This document shows positions 17,274 to 27,140 of a stretch of DNA of 64,000 bases, in pieces. The DNA lies in the NCBI RefSeq assembly GCF_009914315.1, contig NZ_CP042596.1:1488001-1552000 (forward strand). Direction: 5' to 3'. The notes under the pieces are model-generated. The model saw only the letters and a program-made list of their open reading frames with translations, was not told where the DNA came from and searched no databases. The stretch comes from Granulicella sp. WH15. Its GTDB lineage: Bacteria > Acidobacteriota > Terriglobia > Terriglobales > Acidobacteriaceae. Numbering within the stretch: position 1 is the first letter of the stretch; each line of letters starts with the position of its first letter. The translations under genes were made by a program, and so were the position numbers.

Positions 17274-19772
17274 TTAAGCGAAGGTGATGAGGTAGGTTGC
17301 GTTGGGGGTGGCCTTCAGTTGCAGCAGGCCGTCGGGCGAGAGTGCGTGGTCGATCTTGTGGCCGCCCGAAGTGATGGCGGCGATCTGCTGGCCCTTGGGG
17401 ATGGCGATGGTGTGCGTGCGGGCGAGCGTGGAGCGGAGCGTGGCTTGGGTGGCTCGGCCGTTCTTCCATGTCAGGTCCAGCTCCAGCCCGCCGCGGGCGC
17501 GGAGACCGCGGAAGCTGCCCTCGGGCCACGCGCTCGGCAGCGCGGGCAGCAGGCGGACGACGGCGTCGTGCGATTGCAGCAGCATCTCGATGAGCCCAGT
17601 GGGGCCGCCGAGGTTGCCGTCGATCTGGAAGGGTGAGTTTTCCTTGAGGCCGCAGACGTCGAAGAGGTTGTGGCGCGTGGACTGGCGGAAGAGCTGGAGG
17701 ACGTTCTGGTAGGCGGCCTCGCCGTCTTCGAGCCGGGCCATACAGTTGATGATCCAGGAGCGAGACCAGCCGGTGCTGCCTCCGCCTGCTGCCAGGCGCT
17801 TGTCGAGCGTCTCGCGGCAGGCGCGGGCCAGCTCGGGGGTCTTGCGTAGGGTGATCTGGTCGTCGGGGAAGAGGCCGAAGAGGTGCGAGATGTGGCGGTG
17901 GCCTGGCTCCTGGTCGGCGAAGTCCTCGGGCCACTCTTGCAGTCGGCCGTCGTGGGTGATGCGGAAGGGCGGCAGCTTGGCCAGCGCGGCTTCGGCGCGG
18001 GAGACGAGGTCGGCGTCGGGGTTGCCGAGCAGCTTGGATGACTCGACCACGCGGGTCAGGACGGCGCGGGTGATGGAGAGGTCCATCGTCGGCCCCATGC
18101 AGAGGTTGTAGGACTTGCCGCTCGGGAGCTTGTACTTGTTCTCGGGCGAGCAGGAGGGGCCGGTGACGAGGTAGCCCGCGTAGGCCGTGCTCTCAGGCGC
18201 GGTGACGAGGTAGTCGAGCAGGAAGACGGCGTTTTCGCGCAGGATGGGGTAGGCGGTCTGGCGCAGGTACTCGAGGTCGCCCGAGAACTCGTAGTGCTCC
18301 CACAGGTGCAGCGAGAGCCACGCCGCGCCCATGGCCCAGATGCCGCCGCCGAGGCCGTCGATGGGGCCGGTGTCGCCCCAGATGTCGGTGTTGTGGTGGG
18401 CGACGATGCCAGCCGCCTTGTAGTACTTGGCTGCGGTGATCTTGCCGGGGCCGGACATCTGCTGCATCAGATCGGGCAGGGGCCAGTGGCAGTCGGCCAG
18501 GTTGGCGCGCTGGGCCAGCCAGTAGTTCATCTCCAGGTTGATGTTGATGGTGTACTTGCTGCCCCAGGGCGGATCGACCGACTCGTTCCAGATGCCTTGC
18601 AGGTTGCAGGCCAGGGTGTGGGGGCGGCTGCTGGAGATGAGCATGTAGCGGCCGTACTGGAAGTAAATGGGGAGCAGGTGGATATCTTCGCCGGCGTCCT
18701 TGATGTGCTGGACGCGCTGGTCGGTGGGAACGTGGGCGTTGGGGTCGTCGCCGAGGCGGATCTCGGCGCGGCGGAAGAGGCGCTGGTGTGCGGCGATGTG
18801 GCGGCCGCGCAGGTCGGCGTAGGGGCGGCGGCTGGCGGCGGTCAGGTTCTTGGCCACGGCGGCCTTCATGGCGTCGAGGCCCGCGGGGAAGCGGTAGCTG
18901 GTGGCGCAGTCGATGAGGAGCGTGACAGAGGAGGCGTCGGTGACGGCGAGGACTCCGTCGTCGCTGGTGACCTTGCCGCCTTCGGGCAGCGAGAGCAGTT
19001 CGCTGTGGAACTTGATGCCGACCGGGTTCTCTTTGACGGGCTGGCCGGGGTTGTCGTTGACCGGGATGGCCTCGCCCGCGAGGAAGAGGTGGCTTGAGCC
19101 TACGGATCCGGTGGTGAAGTGGGCCGGGCGGTCGAGCTTCGCGGTGAAGGAGAGCTTGCCTGGGCCGGAGGCGGTGAGGCGGACGACGATGACCTGGTCG
19201 GGGTGGGAGCTGAAGATCTCGCGACGGTAGGCGGTGCCGTTGTGGCGGAAGCTGGTGGAGGCGATGGCGGTGTCTAGGTTCAACTCCAGCCGATAATCTT
19301 CGACTTGCACGTCCGGTGTGAGATTGCTCGGCGCGAAGTCGAGGCGCAGGTCACCGAGCGTCTGGTAGCAGGGCATCCGCTGCGGGATCGAGAGCATGTC
19401 GGACTTGGCCAGCTCCTCGGCCTCGGCGATCTTGCCCGCGAAGAGCAGCTCGCGAATCCTGGGCACGGACTCGGCGGCGCGGGGGTTGTTGCGGTCGCGG
19501 CGCTCGCCATCCCAGATGGATTCTTCGTTGAGCTGCACGCGGTCGAGCGACGGGTTGCCGAAGACCATCGCGCCCAGGCGACCGTTGCCGACGGGGAGCG
19601 CATTGGGCCACTTGGAGGCGGGCTGCTCGAAGTGGAGGAGGTAATCGAGGGATTCTTTAGACTCGTGCGGCGGGGCGGCGGCAAAGGCTCGGCGCTCGGC
19701 CAGCGTGGCCGCCAGCGCAGCGGTACTGCCGAGGAAGGTGCGGCGAGAGAGACGGTGGGATTCGATCTTCAT
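17274..19772 (-). CDS. GH95 alpha-L-fucosidase/galactosidase-type enzyme, exported
   Basis: 832 residues with a twin-arginine signal (SRRTFLGS, cleavage near residue 32). The GH95 N-terminal domain opens with the family hallmark ([18 protein letters not shown], then LNEESIWDG). The (alpha/alpha)6 catalytic domain shows the Asn pair in [11 protein letters not shown] (near residue 410), [11 protein letters not shown] (near 460), the SPEN segment carrying the general acid (near 540) and QIDGNLGG (near 717). GH95 enzymes invert alpha-1,2-L-fucosyl or alpha-L-galactosyl linkages in xyloglucan or pectin side chains. Last gene of the ten-gene operon, 37 bases after the GH79-like gene. Fucose versus galactose specificity is not resolved. 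Confidence 0.9.
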   Translation of the reverse strand: MKIESHRLSRRTFLGSTAALAATLAERRAFAAAPPHESKESLDYLLHFEQPASKWPNALPVGNGRLGAMVFGNPSLDRVQLNEESIWDGERRDRNNPRAAESVPRIRELLFAGKIAEAEELAKSDMLSIPQRMPCYQTLGDLRLDFAPSNLTPDVQVEDYRLELNLDTAIASTSFRHNGTAYRREIFSSHPDQVIVVRLTASGPGKLSFTAKLDRPAHFTTGSVGSSHLFLAGEAIPVNDNPGQPVKENPVGIKFHSELLSLPEGGKVTSDDGVLAVTDASSVTLLIDCATSYRFPAGLDAMKAAVAKNLTAASRRPYADLRGRHIAAHQRLFRRAEIRLGDDPNAHVPTDQRVQHIKDAGEDIHLLPIYFQYGRYMLISSSRPHTLACNLQGIWNESVDPPWGSKYTININLEMNYWLAQRANLADCHWPLPDLMQQMSGPGKITAAKYYKAAGIVAHHNTDIWGDTGPIDGLGGGIWAMGAAWLSLHLWEHYEFSGDLEYLRQTAYPILRENAVFLLDYLVTAPESTAYAGYLVTGPSCSPENKYKLPSGKSYNLCMGPTMDLSITRAVLTRVVESSKLLGNPDADLVSRAEAALAKLPPFRITHDGRLQEWPEDFADQEPGHRHISHLFGLFPDDQITLRKTPELARACRETLDKRLAAGGGSTGWSRSWIINCMARLEDGEAAYQNVLQLFRQSTRHNLFDVCGLKENSPFQIDGNLGGPTGLIEMLLQSHDAVVRLLPALPSAWPEGSFRGLRARGGLELDLTWKNGRATQATLRSTLARTHTIAIPKGQQIAAITSGGHKIDHALSPDGLLQLKATPNATYLITFA

Positions 19773-19809
19773 CGTTGTTCCTTACATGCTGGTTCGGTGC
19801 CGGACTTAC

Positions 19810-21186
19810 TTATAGCTCGAAGCTGATGGCGGTGCGGGCCGGGACCGTGAGGGTGCGGGTATGCGGCAGATGGGTCGAGCTTAGCGTGATGCCGTCCTTG
19901 CTGTCGAAGCCGGGGCCGGTCAGGGTGAGGGCTTTGCCTTTGGGTGGTGAAGGCAGCTCGACGGTGAGCGGCGTGTCCTGCTTGTTGAAGATGACGGAGC
20001 GGTGTTTGCCGTGCTGCTCCAGCATGTAGGCGGTGGCGCGGGTGCCTGCGCCGGTGAGGGTTGCGGGCAGAAAGGTTGCGCCCACAAACGTCTGCGCGAA
20101 CTGGATGCCGAAGTACTCCGGGCGGCGGGTGAGGCCGGTGGAGGGCGTGCCCGCGATGGGCGTGTAGAAGCCGTTGCCGCCGCCGTGCAGGTTGACCCCG
20201 ACCCAGCCCATCTGGGCGAAGCGGAGCATCATGTCGGCGCACCAGAGGGCCGAGGCGAGCGTGTCCGAGACGCCGGGCTTGCCGCCATCCCAGCAGGAGT
20301 TGCCCTCGCTCATGCGGAAGGGCAGCTTGGCCGTCTTGATGGCCTCTTCGATGGCGGGGAGATTGTGCTGGTGGATAGTGGCCAGCTTGGGATCGGGCTC
20401 GAAGAGCTGGTCGAGCGTGGCGTTGGGGTTGCTCGCCGGGCCCATGGCGTAGTAGTGGCCGGTGAGGAAGAGGACGTTGGGGTGTTTGGGTGCCTCGGCT
20501 GCAAAGGCGGTCAGGAAGGGGAACTTGTTGGAGATGTCGGGGCCGGCGAACTTTGCGGTGGGTACGGCGGCGACGATGGCGTCGTGGAAGGTATTCCACT
20601 CCTTCAGGAAGTCCTCCGGGCCGTACTCGGCGGGGCGGTAACGCTTGCGGAAGGAGTCGGGCTCGTTGCCGATCTGGAAGACGAGGAGGCGCGGGCCGAG
20701 GATGCGGGTAACGGCTGCGGCCTCGGCGGCGGCGTTCTCCTTGGTGCCCTGGCCGAGGTTGAGGCCGTAGATGCAGGTCCAGCCGGTGGCGTCGAGGAAG
20801 GCACGTAGATTGCGCAGGGCGAGCGCTGAGGTGATGGTTCCGTGCTTGACCGTCTTGCTCGTATCGGGGCCGAAGACCTCGAAGGGCGGCGGGCCGGTGG
20901 GGTCGGCGTCCGAGTAGGTAGTGTACTCGCTGGAACCGCCGCCGAGGCGCAGGACGCCCGAGGGCGAGAGGCCACGGAAGAGCGCGACCAGCGGCTTGTT
21001 GGCGGCAGAGAAGAAGGTCGGGTTGGCGAGCTGGGCGGACTCGTAGGAGAGGCCGGTGAAGTCGTGCGGGATGGTGGGGCCGCTGGGGCCGGGTTGGAAG
21101 GTCAGCGTGGCGTTGGGGGACTGTGCTCGTAGCGAGGCCGCGGCTGCGATGGCGGCGAGTGTGGCGAGAAAGTGGCGGCGGTTCAT
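19810..21186 (-). CDS. GH79-like retaining glycosidase, exported
   Basis: 458 residues from the ATG at 21186; the longer open frame upstream runs inside the preceding gene in another frame. A twin-arginine-like signal (NRRHFLAT, cleavage near residue 22) is followed by a clan GH-A barrel: VLRLGGGSSEY near residue 79, the acid/base in QIGNEP (Glu175), and a likely nucleophile in FRMSEGNS (Glu294). A small beta domain follows (VIFNKQDTPLTVELP). The pattern fits GH79 beta-glucuronidase/heparanase relatives. Its start overlaps the preceding stop by four bases (ATGA). It probably removes glucuronic acid or a similar cap from plant glycan; the substrate is not proven. Confidence 0.75.
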   Translation of the reverse strand: MNRRHFLATLAAIAAAASLRAQSPNATLTFQPGPSGPTIPHDFTGLSYESAQLANPTFFSAANKPLVALFRGLSPSGVLRLGGGSSEYTTYSDADPTGPPPFEVFGPDTSKTVKHGTITSALALRNLRAFLDATGWTCIYGLNLGQGTKENAAAEAAAVTRILGPRLLVFQIGNEPDSFRKRYRPAEYGPEDFLKEWNTFHDAIVAAVPTAKFAGPDISNKFPFLTAFAAEAPKHPNVLFLTGHYYAMGPASNPNATLDQLFEPDPKLATIHQHNLPAIEEAIKTAKLPFRMSEGNSCWDGGKPGVSDTLASALWCADMMLRFAQMGWVGVNLHGGGNGFYTPIAGTPSTGLTRRPEYFGIQFAQTFVGATFLPATLTGAGTRATAYMLEQHGKHRSVIFNKQDTPLTVELPSPPKGKALTLTGPGFDSKDGITLSSTHLPHTRTLTVPARTAISFEL

Positions 21187-23558
21187 CGGGCGAACTCGAA
21201 GGTGACGGTGGTGGGCTTGGAGACGTGGTGCAGGGTGAGCAGACGTCCGGCGGGATGCGCGGCGCTGCCATCGACCGTGACCGACTTGAGAGTTGCGCCC
21301 TCGGGCACGGGTAGGTGGACGATGACTGTCTCGAGGGCGTTTGCGCCGGGGGCGAAGCTGAGGTGCATGGCTGTGGCCGAGGTGCGCTCCAGCTTGAGCG
21401 AGACCGTGGTGCCGAGTGTGGTGGGGGTGCGGTCGATGCTGACTACGTCGCCGGGTTTGGAGATCCACTCGGGCAGCAGGCCGGGGAGGAGATGCAGCGT
21501 GGTCTTGCTGTCGATGGTGGAGGGCATCTCCGTGCGCTCCTGAACCAGGTTGTCGCGGAGCAGATCGACGGCGTTGGCGTTGCCCCAGGCCTCGGGCATA
21601 TCGCCGGTCCCTTCCATGTTCTGGCGCTTGCTGTGCGGGGTGTCGCAGGCGCGCTCGCGGGTCACGTCGGTCAGGATCTCTTCCTTGAAGACGTTGGTGG
21701 TGTAGGAGTGGTTGAGTGCGGCGATCAGCATCTCGGCGTTCTTCTTCGCGTCGTCGCGGAGCAGGTAGGTCTCGCTCATGTTCATGGCTTCTCCGGGCCA
21801 CACGCCCGCAGGACCGGCCCAGGCGACGTTGGTCGGCAGGCCCTGCACCTCCTCCTTCTCCATGCGGGTGAGCAGGCCGGTGACCAGCGGGTCGTTGGGG
21901 CTATAGAGGCCGGTGGGCCAGATGCCGAGGAAGGTCTGGGAGTAGGCGGCGTCGGGCCGGGTGGGCTGCGCGGGCAGGTACGCGGGGCTGATCTTTTCGA
22001 GCGTGACGGAGCGCTCCACCGAGGCGCGGATGGCGGCGGCGAAGGAGCTGTACTCCTTGTCGAGCCAGGCGGCGTCTTCGGTGCGTCCAAGGGCGCGGGC
22101 GGCCTCGGCGCTGACGCGGACCCCATAGGCCGCGAGGAAGTTGTGCGAGTAGCTATGGCCCTCCGGCAGGCCGGAGTCGCCGTAGGACCAGGGCAGCAGG
22201 CCGTACCAGTAGGTCTTCTCGCCGGGCTTCAGCTCGGGCTCTGGTTCGGGACGGCACTTGGCCCCGGTGAGCATACGGTGGATCGGCTTCGCGCCGGTGG
22301 GGATGCCCGCTACGTTTTCGAGCTGCGTCTCTTCGCGATGGGCGTGAATCCACTCGGAGGACTTGAGCAGGTAGGGGTAGGCCTTGGCCAGCCAGGTCTT
22401 GTCGCGGGTGTAGAGATAGTAGTCCCAGACGGCTCCGGCGTTGCCTCCGGTGTTGTCCCAGGCGGGGAAGCCGCTGGTGGGCGGGCCGTCCCACTCGCCG
22501 TCGTCGATCATGATGCGGAAGGCGTGTTCGATAGACTCGCGTGCGGGGGCGAGGTGTCCGGCGACCTCGAGGGCGCGGGCCTGGAAGTACTCGCCGCGAC
22601 CCCAGTACTGGCGGTAGACGTCGGGGCCGTCGAGCGCCCAGAGGTCGCCTTGCGCGTCGTACTCGGTGAGGATGAGGACGTAGGCGAGGGAGGAGTCGAA
22701 GAAGTCGTTGAGGACCTGCTGGGGGTAGTGGATGCGTGTGCCGCGGGACCAGATGCCATCCCACTGGGCGGCGGCTTTTTGGAGCAGGGCGTCGCCGGAG
22801 AGGGTGGTCAGCTCGGAGTTCCGCTTAGCGGACCACTCGTAGGGGACTCGGAGCCAGATGGTCTTCGTCTGGCGCGGCGCGAGGGTGGCCTTCAGGTTCA
22901 GCGTGAGGCCGTTGTCTTCGGTGGTCTCGGTGGCGCCGCCGTTGTCGGCGACGAGGGCTACGTCTTCGCCGGAGCCGGAGATGAGGGCATGGCCCGTGAC
23001 GTGGCCGGGGAGATTGCGCTCGCGGCCGCTGAGCTTGAGCGCGAAGCTTTGGGGGGCAGAGCCTTCGTTGGTGAAGGTGAGCTTGATGAGGTCGAGGCCG
23101 CGGGTGCCGGAGCCGTTCCTGGGGTCCACGGCGGGGTCAGCTTCGGGATCGGCGGAGAAGGCTAGTTCTTCGAGCGTGAGGCCGCCGCCTGTGAGCTTCG
23201 AGACGATGAAGGGGTAGCGGCCCTTGTAGAGCGTCTGCGAGGTGGTCTTGAGGCGGGTATCCGCGCCGCTGCCGGTGGCGAAGGGCTCGATGGCCAGCGC
23301 GCCGTCCATCTGGCTGGAGAAGCCAATGGGGACATCGAGCGGCTTGCGTTTGAGCGACCACTGCGACCACTTGAGCGAGCCATCCTTCTCGACGGTGGTC
23401 TTGTGCGAGCCCATGGGGAGGCCGATGAGGCTTTGGGCGTCGGTGTTCTGGAAGTGGTGGTCAATGCCCAGTTCTGTGGCTTGTGACAGGCAGGAGGGAG
23501 CGGCCAGCAGCAGGGTGGCGGCGCTCAGGCAAAGCAGGCGGCATGGGGCAGAATTCAA
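21183..23558 (-). CDS. Secreted six-hairpin glycosidase, family uncertain
   Basis: 791 residues with a signal peptide (cleavage near residue 26, SCLSQA). The N-terminal ~250 residues form a beta-sandwich. The rest is an (alpha/alpha)6 toroid with DLWALDGPDVYRQYWGRGEYF, GFPAWDNTGGNAGAVWDYYLYTRD and a GTGDMPEAWGNANAVDLLRD segment, and the C-terminus is a small beta domain (VSLKLERTSATAMHLSF). The build is like GH78/GH127-type or other six-hairpin glycosidases, but I do not recognise the family with confidence. Its stop overlaps the start of the GH79-like gene. It follows the isomerase gene by 157 bases, the largest gap within the operon and a possible place for an internal promoter. Confidence 0.65.
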   Translation of the reverse strand: MNSAPCRLLCLSAATLLLAAPSCLSQATELGIDHHFQNTDAQSLIGLPMGSHKTTVEKDGSLKWSQWSLKRKPLDVPIGFSSQMDGALAIEPFATGSGADTRLKTTSQTLYKGRYPFIVSKLTGGGLTLEELAFSADPEADPAVDPRNGSGTRGLDLIKLTFTNEGSAPQSFALKLSGRERNLPGHVTGHALISGSGEDVALVADNGGATETTEDNGLTLNLKATLAPRQTKTIWLRVPYEWSAKRNSELTTLSGDALLQKAAAQWDGIWSRGTRIHYPQQVLNDFFDSSLAYVLILTEYDAQGDLWALDGPDVYRQYWGRGEYFQARALEVAGHLAPARESIEHAFRIMIDDGEWDGPPTSGFPAWDNTGGNAGAVWDYYLYTRDKTWLAKAYPYLLKSSEWIHAHREETQLENVAGIPTGAKPIHRMLTGAKCRPEPEPELKPGEKTYWYGLLPWSYGDSGLPEGHSYSHNFLAAYGVRVSAEAARALGRTEDAAWLDKEYSSFAAAIRASVERSVTLEKISPAYLPAQPTRPDAAYSQTFLGIWPTGLYSPNDPLVTGLLTRMEKEEVQGLPTNVAWAGPAGVWPGEAMNMSETYLLRDDAKKNAEMLIAALNHSYTTNVFKEEILTDVTRERACDTPHSKRQNMEGTGDMPEAWGNANAVDLLRDNLVQERTEMPSTIDSKTTLHLLPGLLPEWISKPGDVVSIDRTPTTLGTTVSLKLERTSATAMHLSFAPGANALETVIVHLPVPEGATLKSVTVDGSAAHPAGRLLTLHHVSKPTTVTFEFAR

Positions 23559-23715
23559 TGCGGACTCTCTTCCGAACGAGGAGTGTTTTCTGGGGAAGTC
23601 TACAAGGAATTTTCACTTCAGTACAGTAAGTTCCGGATTGACGGCTTTTACGCGAAGCGTCGAGAACCGCACGAAGTGCCGCCTGCCCGGCGTGAGGGCG
23701 TTGTTGCTGTTGCTT

Positions 23716-25131
23716 CTAGCCGTGGTTTAGGATCTCCCAGCCCAGGTAGTTGCCGAGGCCCTCGGTGACGGCTCCGGCGCAGTGCGCTCCGGTCATGGCG
23801 GCGTGGTGCTCGAAGCCGTTGCGGCAGATGTAGCGCATCAGCTCCGGCAGGCGGGGCACCGCGACGACGGCCTTGGTGCCGAAGGTGTCGAGGGGATCGT
23901 CGGTGAACTGACCCTCGCCCACGTAGGCGCGGATGATGCCCGAGGTGTCGTCAGTGCTGACGCGGCCGAAGGTGACGGGGCCAGCGGGTGTACGTCCGGC
24001 GAGTGCGCCGACCGTATTGGCCTCGCCGAGCACGGTGCCGAGGATGGGCGCGGTGCCGATGCGGATGTCGGGCAGGAAGTCCTTGGCCCAGTTGCCGCAG
24101 TGGAAGAAGACGCACTTGTCGGGATCGTTGCCGTAGTTGTTGTTCCAATCCACCAGCGCGCTGGGGCGGCCGCTGGCGAGTTGCAGAGCGTACATGCTGA
24201 CGACGCCCGCGATATCGACCTCGCAGGCCGAGGGCAGCATCTGCTCGCTCATCATGCTCATGATGGTGCAGACGTTGACGCCGTAGTTCTTCTGCATACT
24301 GCTCCAGCACTGGATGGCGGTGGCGGTGAGGCCAAGCTCCTCCATCCAGCCGTCGATGACGACGGCGAACTTGGCCATGCGGAGCATACTCTCATCGGGT
24401 GCGGCGGAGCTGTCGGCGTAGGCTTTGATGGAGTCGATGCGCTCGACGACGCGGCGGTCGGCGCTGCCGATTTCGGCGGCCTGGCCGAAGACCTCGGAGA
24501 GGTCGATGGTGTTGACGCTGATGCCTGCGGCTTCGAGGAGTTTTTCGCTGTAGCGGGTGGTGTTGAAGGCGTTGGGGCGAGCGCCCACAGCGCCGATGCG
24601 GACGCGGCGCAGCCCCTTGACCACGCGGCAGACGGCGAGGAACTCGACTAGATCCTCGCGGAAACGGTCGGACTTGATGGCGACGGTGTGGTCACGGGTG
24701 AGGGTGAACTTGAGGCCGTACTGGCGGAGGTTGTTGCAGGCTGAGATCTTGCCGCAGAAGGAGTCGCGGCGGCGCTCGAGGCCGAAGTGGTCGAGGTCGT
24801 CGGGGCAGGCCTGGACGAGGATGGGGCAGGTCAGCTCGCTGAGGCGGAGCGCGTCGGCGATGCCCTTTTCATCGCCGAAGTTGGGCAGGCAGATGAGTAC
24901 GCCGTCGATGCGCTGCTTGGCCTCGCGCAGCAGGTTGCCGCAGAGTACAGCGTGCTGCCAGGTCTCGACTGCGCCGAGCTTGGTCTGTTCCGGCGTGAGG
25001 GCGACGACGGCTACGCCCATGCCTGCGAGCACCTCGAGCAGGTCCTTGCGCGCCTCGGCTACGAGGCCGTCAGGAAAGAAGTCGCGATTGCCGAAGATCA
25101 CACCCAGCGTCATACCCTGTACACCCATCAT
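23716..25131 (-). CDS. L-fucose/L-arabinose isomerase-family protein
   Basis: 471 residues from the ATG at 25131. An ATG at 25146 also opens the frame, but its first codons (ATGGAGGG) form a strong Shine-Dalgarno for the ATG at 25131, which is therefore preferred. The protein belongs to the FucI-like isomerase group: an alpha/beta start (LGVIFGNRDFFP), VDGVLICLPNFGDEKGIA, a GLTATAIQCWSSM segment near residue 275, SACEVDIAGVVSMYAL near residue 310 with the Glu-x-Asp pair used for metal/catalysis, and FFHCGNWAKDF. Such enzymes interconvert aldoses and ketoses via an enediol with Mn2+. It sits 18 bases after the sugar-binding lipoprotein gene, so the imported sugar is the likely substrate. Confidence 0.8.
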   Translation of the reverse strand: MMGVQGMTLGVIFGNRDFFPDGLVAEARKDLLEVLAGMGVAVVALTPEQTKLGAVETWQHAVLCGNLLREAKQRIDGVLICLPNFGDEKGIADALRLSELTCPILVQACPDDLDHFGLERRRDSFCGKISACNNLRQYGLKFTLTRDHTVAIKSDRFREDLVEFLAVCRVVKGLRRVRIGAVGARPNAFNTTRYSEKLLEAAGISVNTIDLSEVFGQAAEIGSADRRVVERIDSIKAYADSSAAPDESMLRMAKFAVVIDGWMEELGLTATAIQCWSSMQKNYGVNVCTIMSMMSEQMLPSACEVDIAGVVSMYALQLASGRPSALVDWNNNYGNDPDKCVFFHCGNWAKDFLPDIRIGTAPILGTVLGEANTVGALAGRTPAGPVTFGRVSTDDTSGIIRAYVGEGQFTDDPLDTFGTKAVVAVPRLPELMRYICRNGFEHHAAMTGAHCAGAVTEGLGNYLGWEILNHG

Positions 25132-25149
25132 GCTGCTACCCTCCATTGC

Positions 25150-26097
25150 TTACTGTCTCTTTTCGAAGTTGACGTACTGTGCGGCGTTGGCCTGGACAAC
25201 GAGGTCGCAGGGGATCACCTGCATCTCGGGCTTGCCGGTGGAGCCGGTCTTGAGGAACGCATCGGCCTCGTCCATGGCGATGCGCGAGATGAGCACCGCG
25301 GGTTGCAGCGCGGTGGCCTGTATCTCGCCGGACTTGATGGCTTCGACCGCGTCGGGGCTGCCGTCGAAGCCGACGATCTTGATGCCGTGCAGACCGGCTG
25401 ACTTGATGGCTGCGGCTGCGCCCAGCGCCATGGTGTCGTTGCCCGCGATGATGCCGCGTATGCCGGAGTGTGCTTGGAGCATCGTCTCGGTTTTGCTGAA
25501 GGCTTCGGACTGGCTCCAGTTTGCCGACTGTGCGGCGGCCTTTACGAGAGCGGGGGATTGGTCGAGAACTGCGTGGAAGCCCTTGGTGCGGACCTGTGCG
25601 TTGGTATCGCTCTCGCGGCCTAGCAGCTCGACGTACTCGGCCTGCTTGCCGTTTGTATCAGCCGCGATAGAGCGCACGAACTCGGCTGCGACGAGGCGTG
25701 CCCCTTGGTCGTTGTCGCTGACGATCTGGGCCTTGGCAAAGCCGTGTGCGGCGATCTCACGGTCGATGAGGAAGACGGCGATACCCGCCTGCGCGGCGCG
25801 GCGGACGGCGGAGACCGAGGCGTCGGAGCCCGCGTTGTCGAGGATGAGGACGGCGGCGTTGCTGGCGATGGCGGCGTCGATCAGGTTGTCCTGCCGGTAG
25901 GCGTCGTCGTTGTGGGCGTCGACGCGCACGCGGTAGCCGAGCTGCAACGCGCGAGCCGCGGCTGCGTCGGCCTCGGTCTTGAAGTAGGGGTTGTCCTGCG
26001 AGGGGACGATGATGGCGACGAGGCGGCGGGTGTCGTGCGAATGGCATCCGGCCAGCAGCAACAGGGCCGTACAGGCGAAAGCCTTCGCGGTCTTCAC
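25150..26097 (-). CDS. Sugar ABC transporter substrate-binding lipoprotein (ribose type)
   Basis: 315 residues with a lipoprotein signal (ALLLLAGC, lipidated Cys18). The periplasmic-binding-protein type I fold of the RbsB/XylF class is clear: VAIIVPSQDNPYFKTEADAAA, AAVLILDNAGSD, DREIAAHGFAKAQIVSDNDQGARL, GIIAGNDTMALGAAAA and IVGFDGSPDAVEAIKSG. A lipid anchor on such a protein is unusual in Gram-negatives but occurs in acidobacteria. The start overlaps the permease stop (ATGA), placing it third in the importer set. The sugar bound is probably a pentose or branched aldose, judged from the downstream isomerase. Confidence 0.9.
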   Translation of the reverse strand: MKTAKAFACTALLLLAGCHSHDTRRLVAIIVPSQDNPYFKTEADAAAARALQLGYRVRVDAHNDDAYRQDNLIDAAIASNAAVLILDNAGSDASVSAVRRAAQAGIAVFLIDREIAAHGFAKAQIVSDNDQGARLVAAEFVRSIAADTNGKQAEYVELLGRESDTNAQVRTKGFHAVLDQSPALVKAAAQSANWSQSEAFSKTETMLQAHSGIRGIIAGNDTMALGAAAAIKSAGLHGIKIVGFDGSPDAVEAIKSGEIQATALQPAVLISRIAMDEADAFLKTGSTGKPEMQVIPCDLVVQANAAQYVNFEKRQ

Positions 26098-27140
26098 GCG
26101 GCCACCGTGCTCCGCTCCGCGCGGGGCGTTACGGGAGTCATGCGCGACTGCACCTTGGTCTGGAGCTGATCGACCGTGACGGCGAGGACGATGACGACAC
26201 CCTTGATGACGATCTGCCAGAACTCGGAGACGCCGAGCATAACGAGGCCGTCGGCCAGCACGCCGATGACGAAGGCTCCGATGAGCGAGCCGCCGATGGA
26301 GCCGCGCCCGCCCATCAGCGATGTGCCGCCGAGGACGACGGCGGCGATGGCGTTCAGCTCGAAGCTTTCGCCGGTGGCGGGGTGGGCCGACTCGAGCTGC
26401 GAGGCGATGACCAGGCCGACTAAACCCGCGCAGACAGCCGAGAAGCAGTAGGTGAGGAGTTTGACGCGCTCCACGCGGATGCCCGCGAGACGTGCGGCGC
26501 GCTCGTTGCCGCCGACTGCGTAGACGTGGCGGCCGAAGGGGGTGCGTGTGGCCACGGCTGCGGCCAGCGCGGTGATGACGATCATAAGCCAGACGGGCAG
26601 GGGGACGCCGAGGAAGAAGCTTTGGCCGATGACGCTGAAGCCGGTGCTGCCGCGCTCGGCTGTGCCTGCGAGGTTGGGGAAGGTCTTGCCCTGCGAGAGC
26701 AGAAGGGCCGTGCCGCGCGCGATGTACATGGTGCCCAGCGTGGCGATGAATGGGGCGACACCGAGCCGGGAGACGAGCACACCGTTCAGCAGGCCGACGA
26801 GGCAGCTTACGATCAGCGCGATGATGGCGGCGGGTACGGCTCCTGTGACGTGACCGGCGATTCCTACCGTGAGCAGGCCGCCCGCCACCATGCCCGAGAG
26901 GCCCGCGATGGAGCCGACCGAGAGGTCGATGCCTCCGGCCAGCACGACGAAGGTCATGCCGACCGCGAGGATGGCGCTGATAGCGACGTGCTTGGCCAGG
27001 ATGGAGAGGTTGTTCGTGGTCAGGAAGCTGGGCGTCAGGATGGAGAAGGCGACCAGCAGCGCGAAGAGCACAAGCACGGCGCGCAGCTTCAGGAGCAGCA
27101 GGACGAGGGAGGCGAATCGGGGTTGGTTCGGGGTGCTCAC
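26094..27140 (-). CDS. Ribose-type ABC transporter permease
   Basis: 348 residues with about nine hydrophobic segments. RbsC-family markers: LSILAKHVAISAILAVGMTFVVLAGGIDLSVGS in the first third, GTMYIARGTALLLSQGKTFP, YAVGGNERAARLAGIRVERVKLLTY (the cytoplasmic coupling loop near residue 215) and LNAIAAVVLGGTSLMGGRGSIGG. It forms the inner-membrane channel, as a homodimer in the known systems, energised by the double-NBD ATPase gene upstream, with which it overlaps by four bases. It overlaps the binding-protein gene likewise. Confidence 0.93.
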   Translation of the reverse strand: MSTPNQPRFASLVLLLLKLRAVLVLFALLVAFSILTPSFLTTNNLSILAKHVAISAILAVGMTFVVLAGGIDLSVGSIAGLSGMVAGGLLTVGIAGHVTGAVPAAIIALIVSCLVGLLNGVLVSRLGVAPFIATLGTMYIARGTALLLSQGKTFPNLAGTAERGSTGFSVIGQSFFLGVPLPVWLMIVITALAAAVATRTPFGRHVYAVGGNERAARLAGIRVERVKLLTYCFSAVCAGLVGLVIASQLESAHPATGESFELNAIAAVVLGGTSLMGGRGSIGGSLIGAFVIGVLADGLVMLGVSEFWQIVIKGVVIVLAVTVDQLQTKVQSRMTPVTPRAERSTVAA

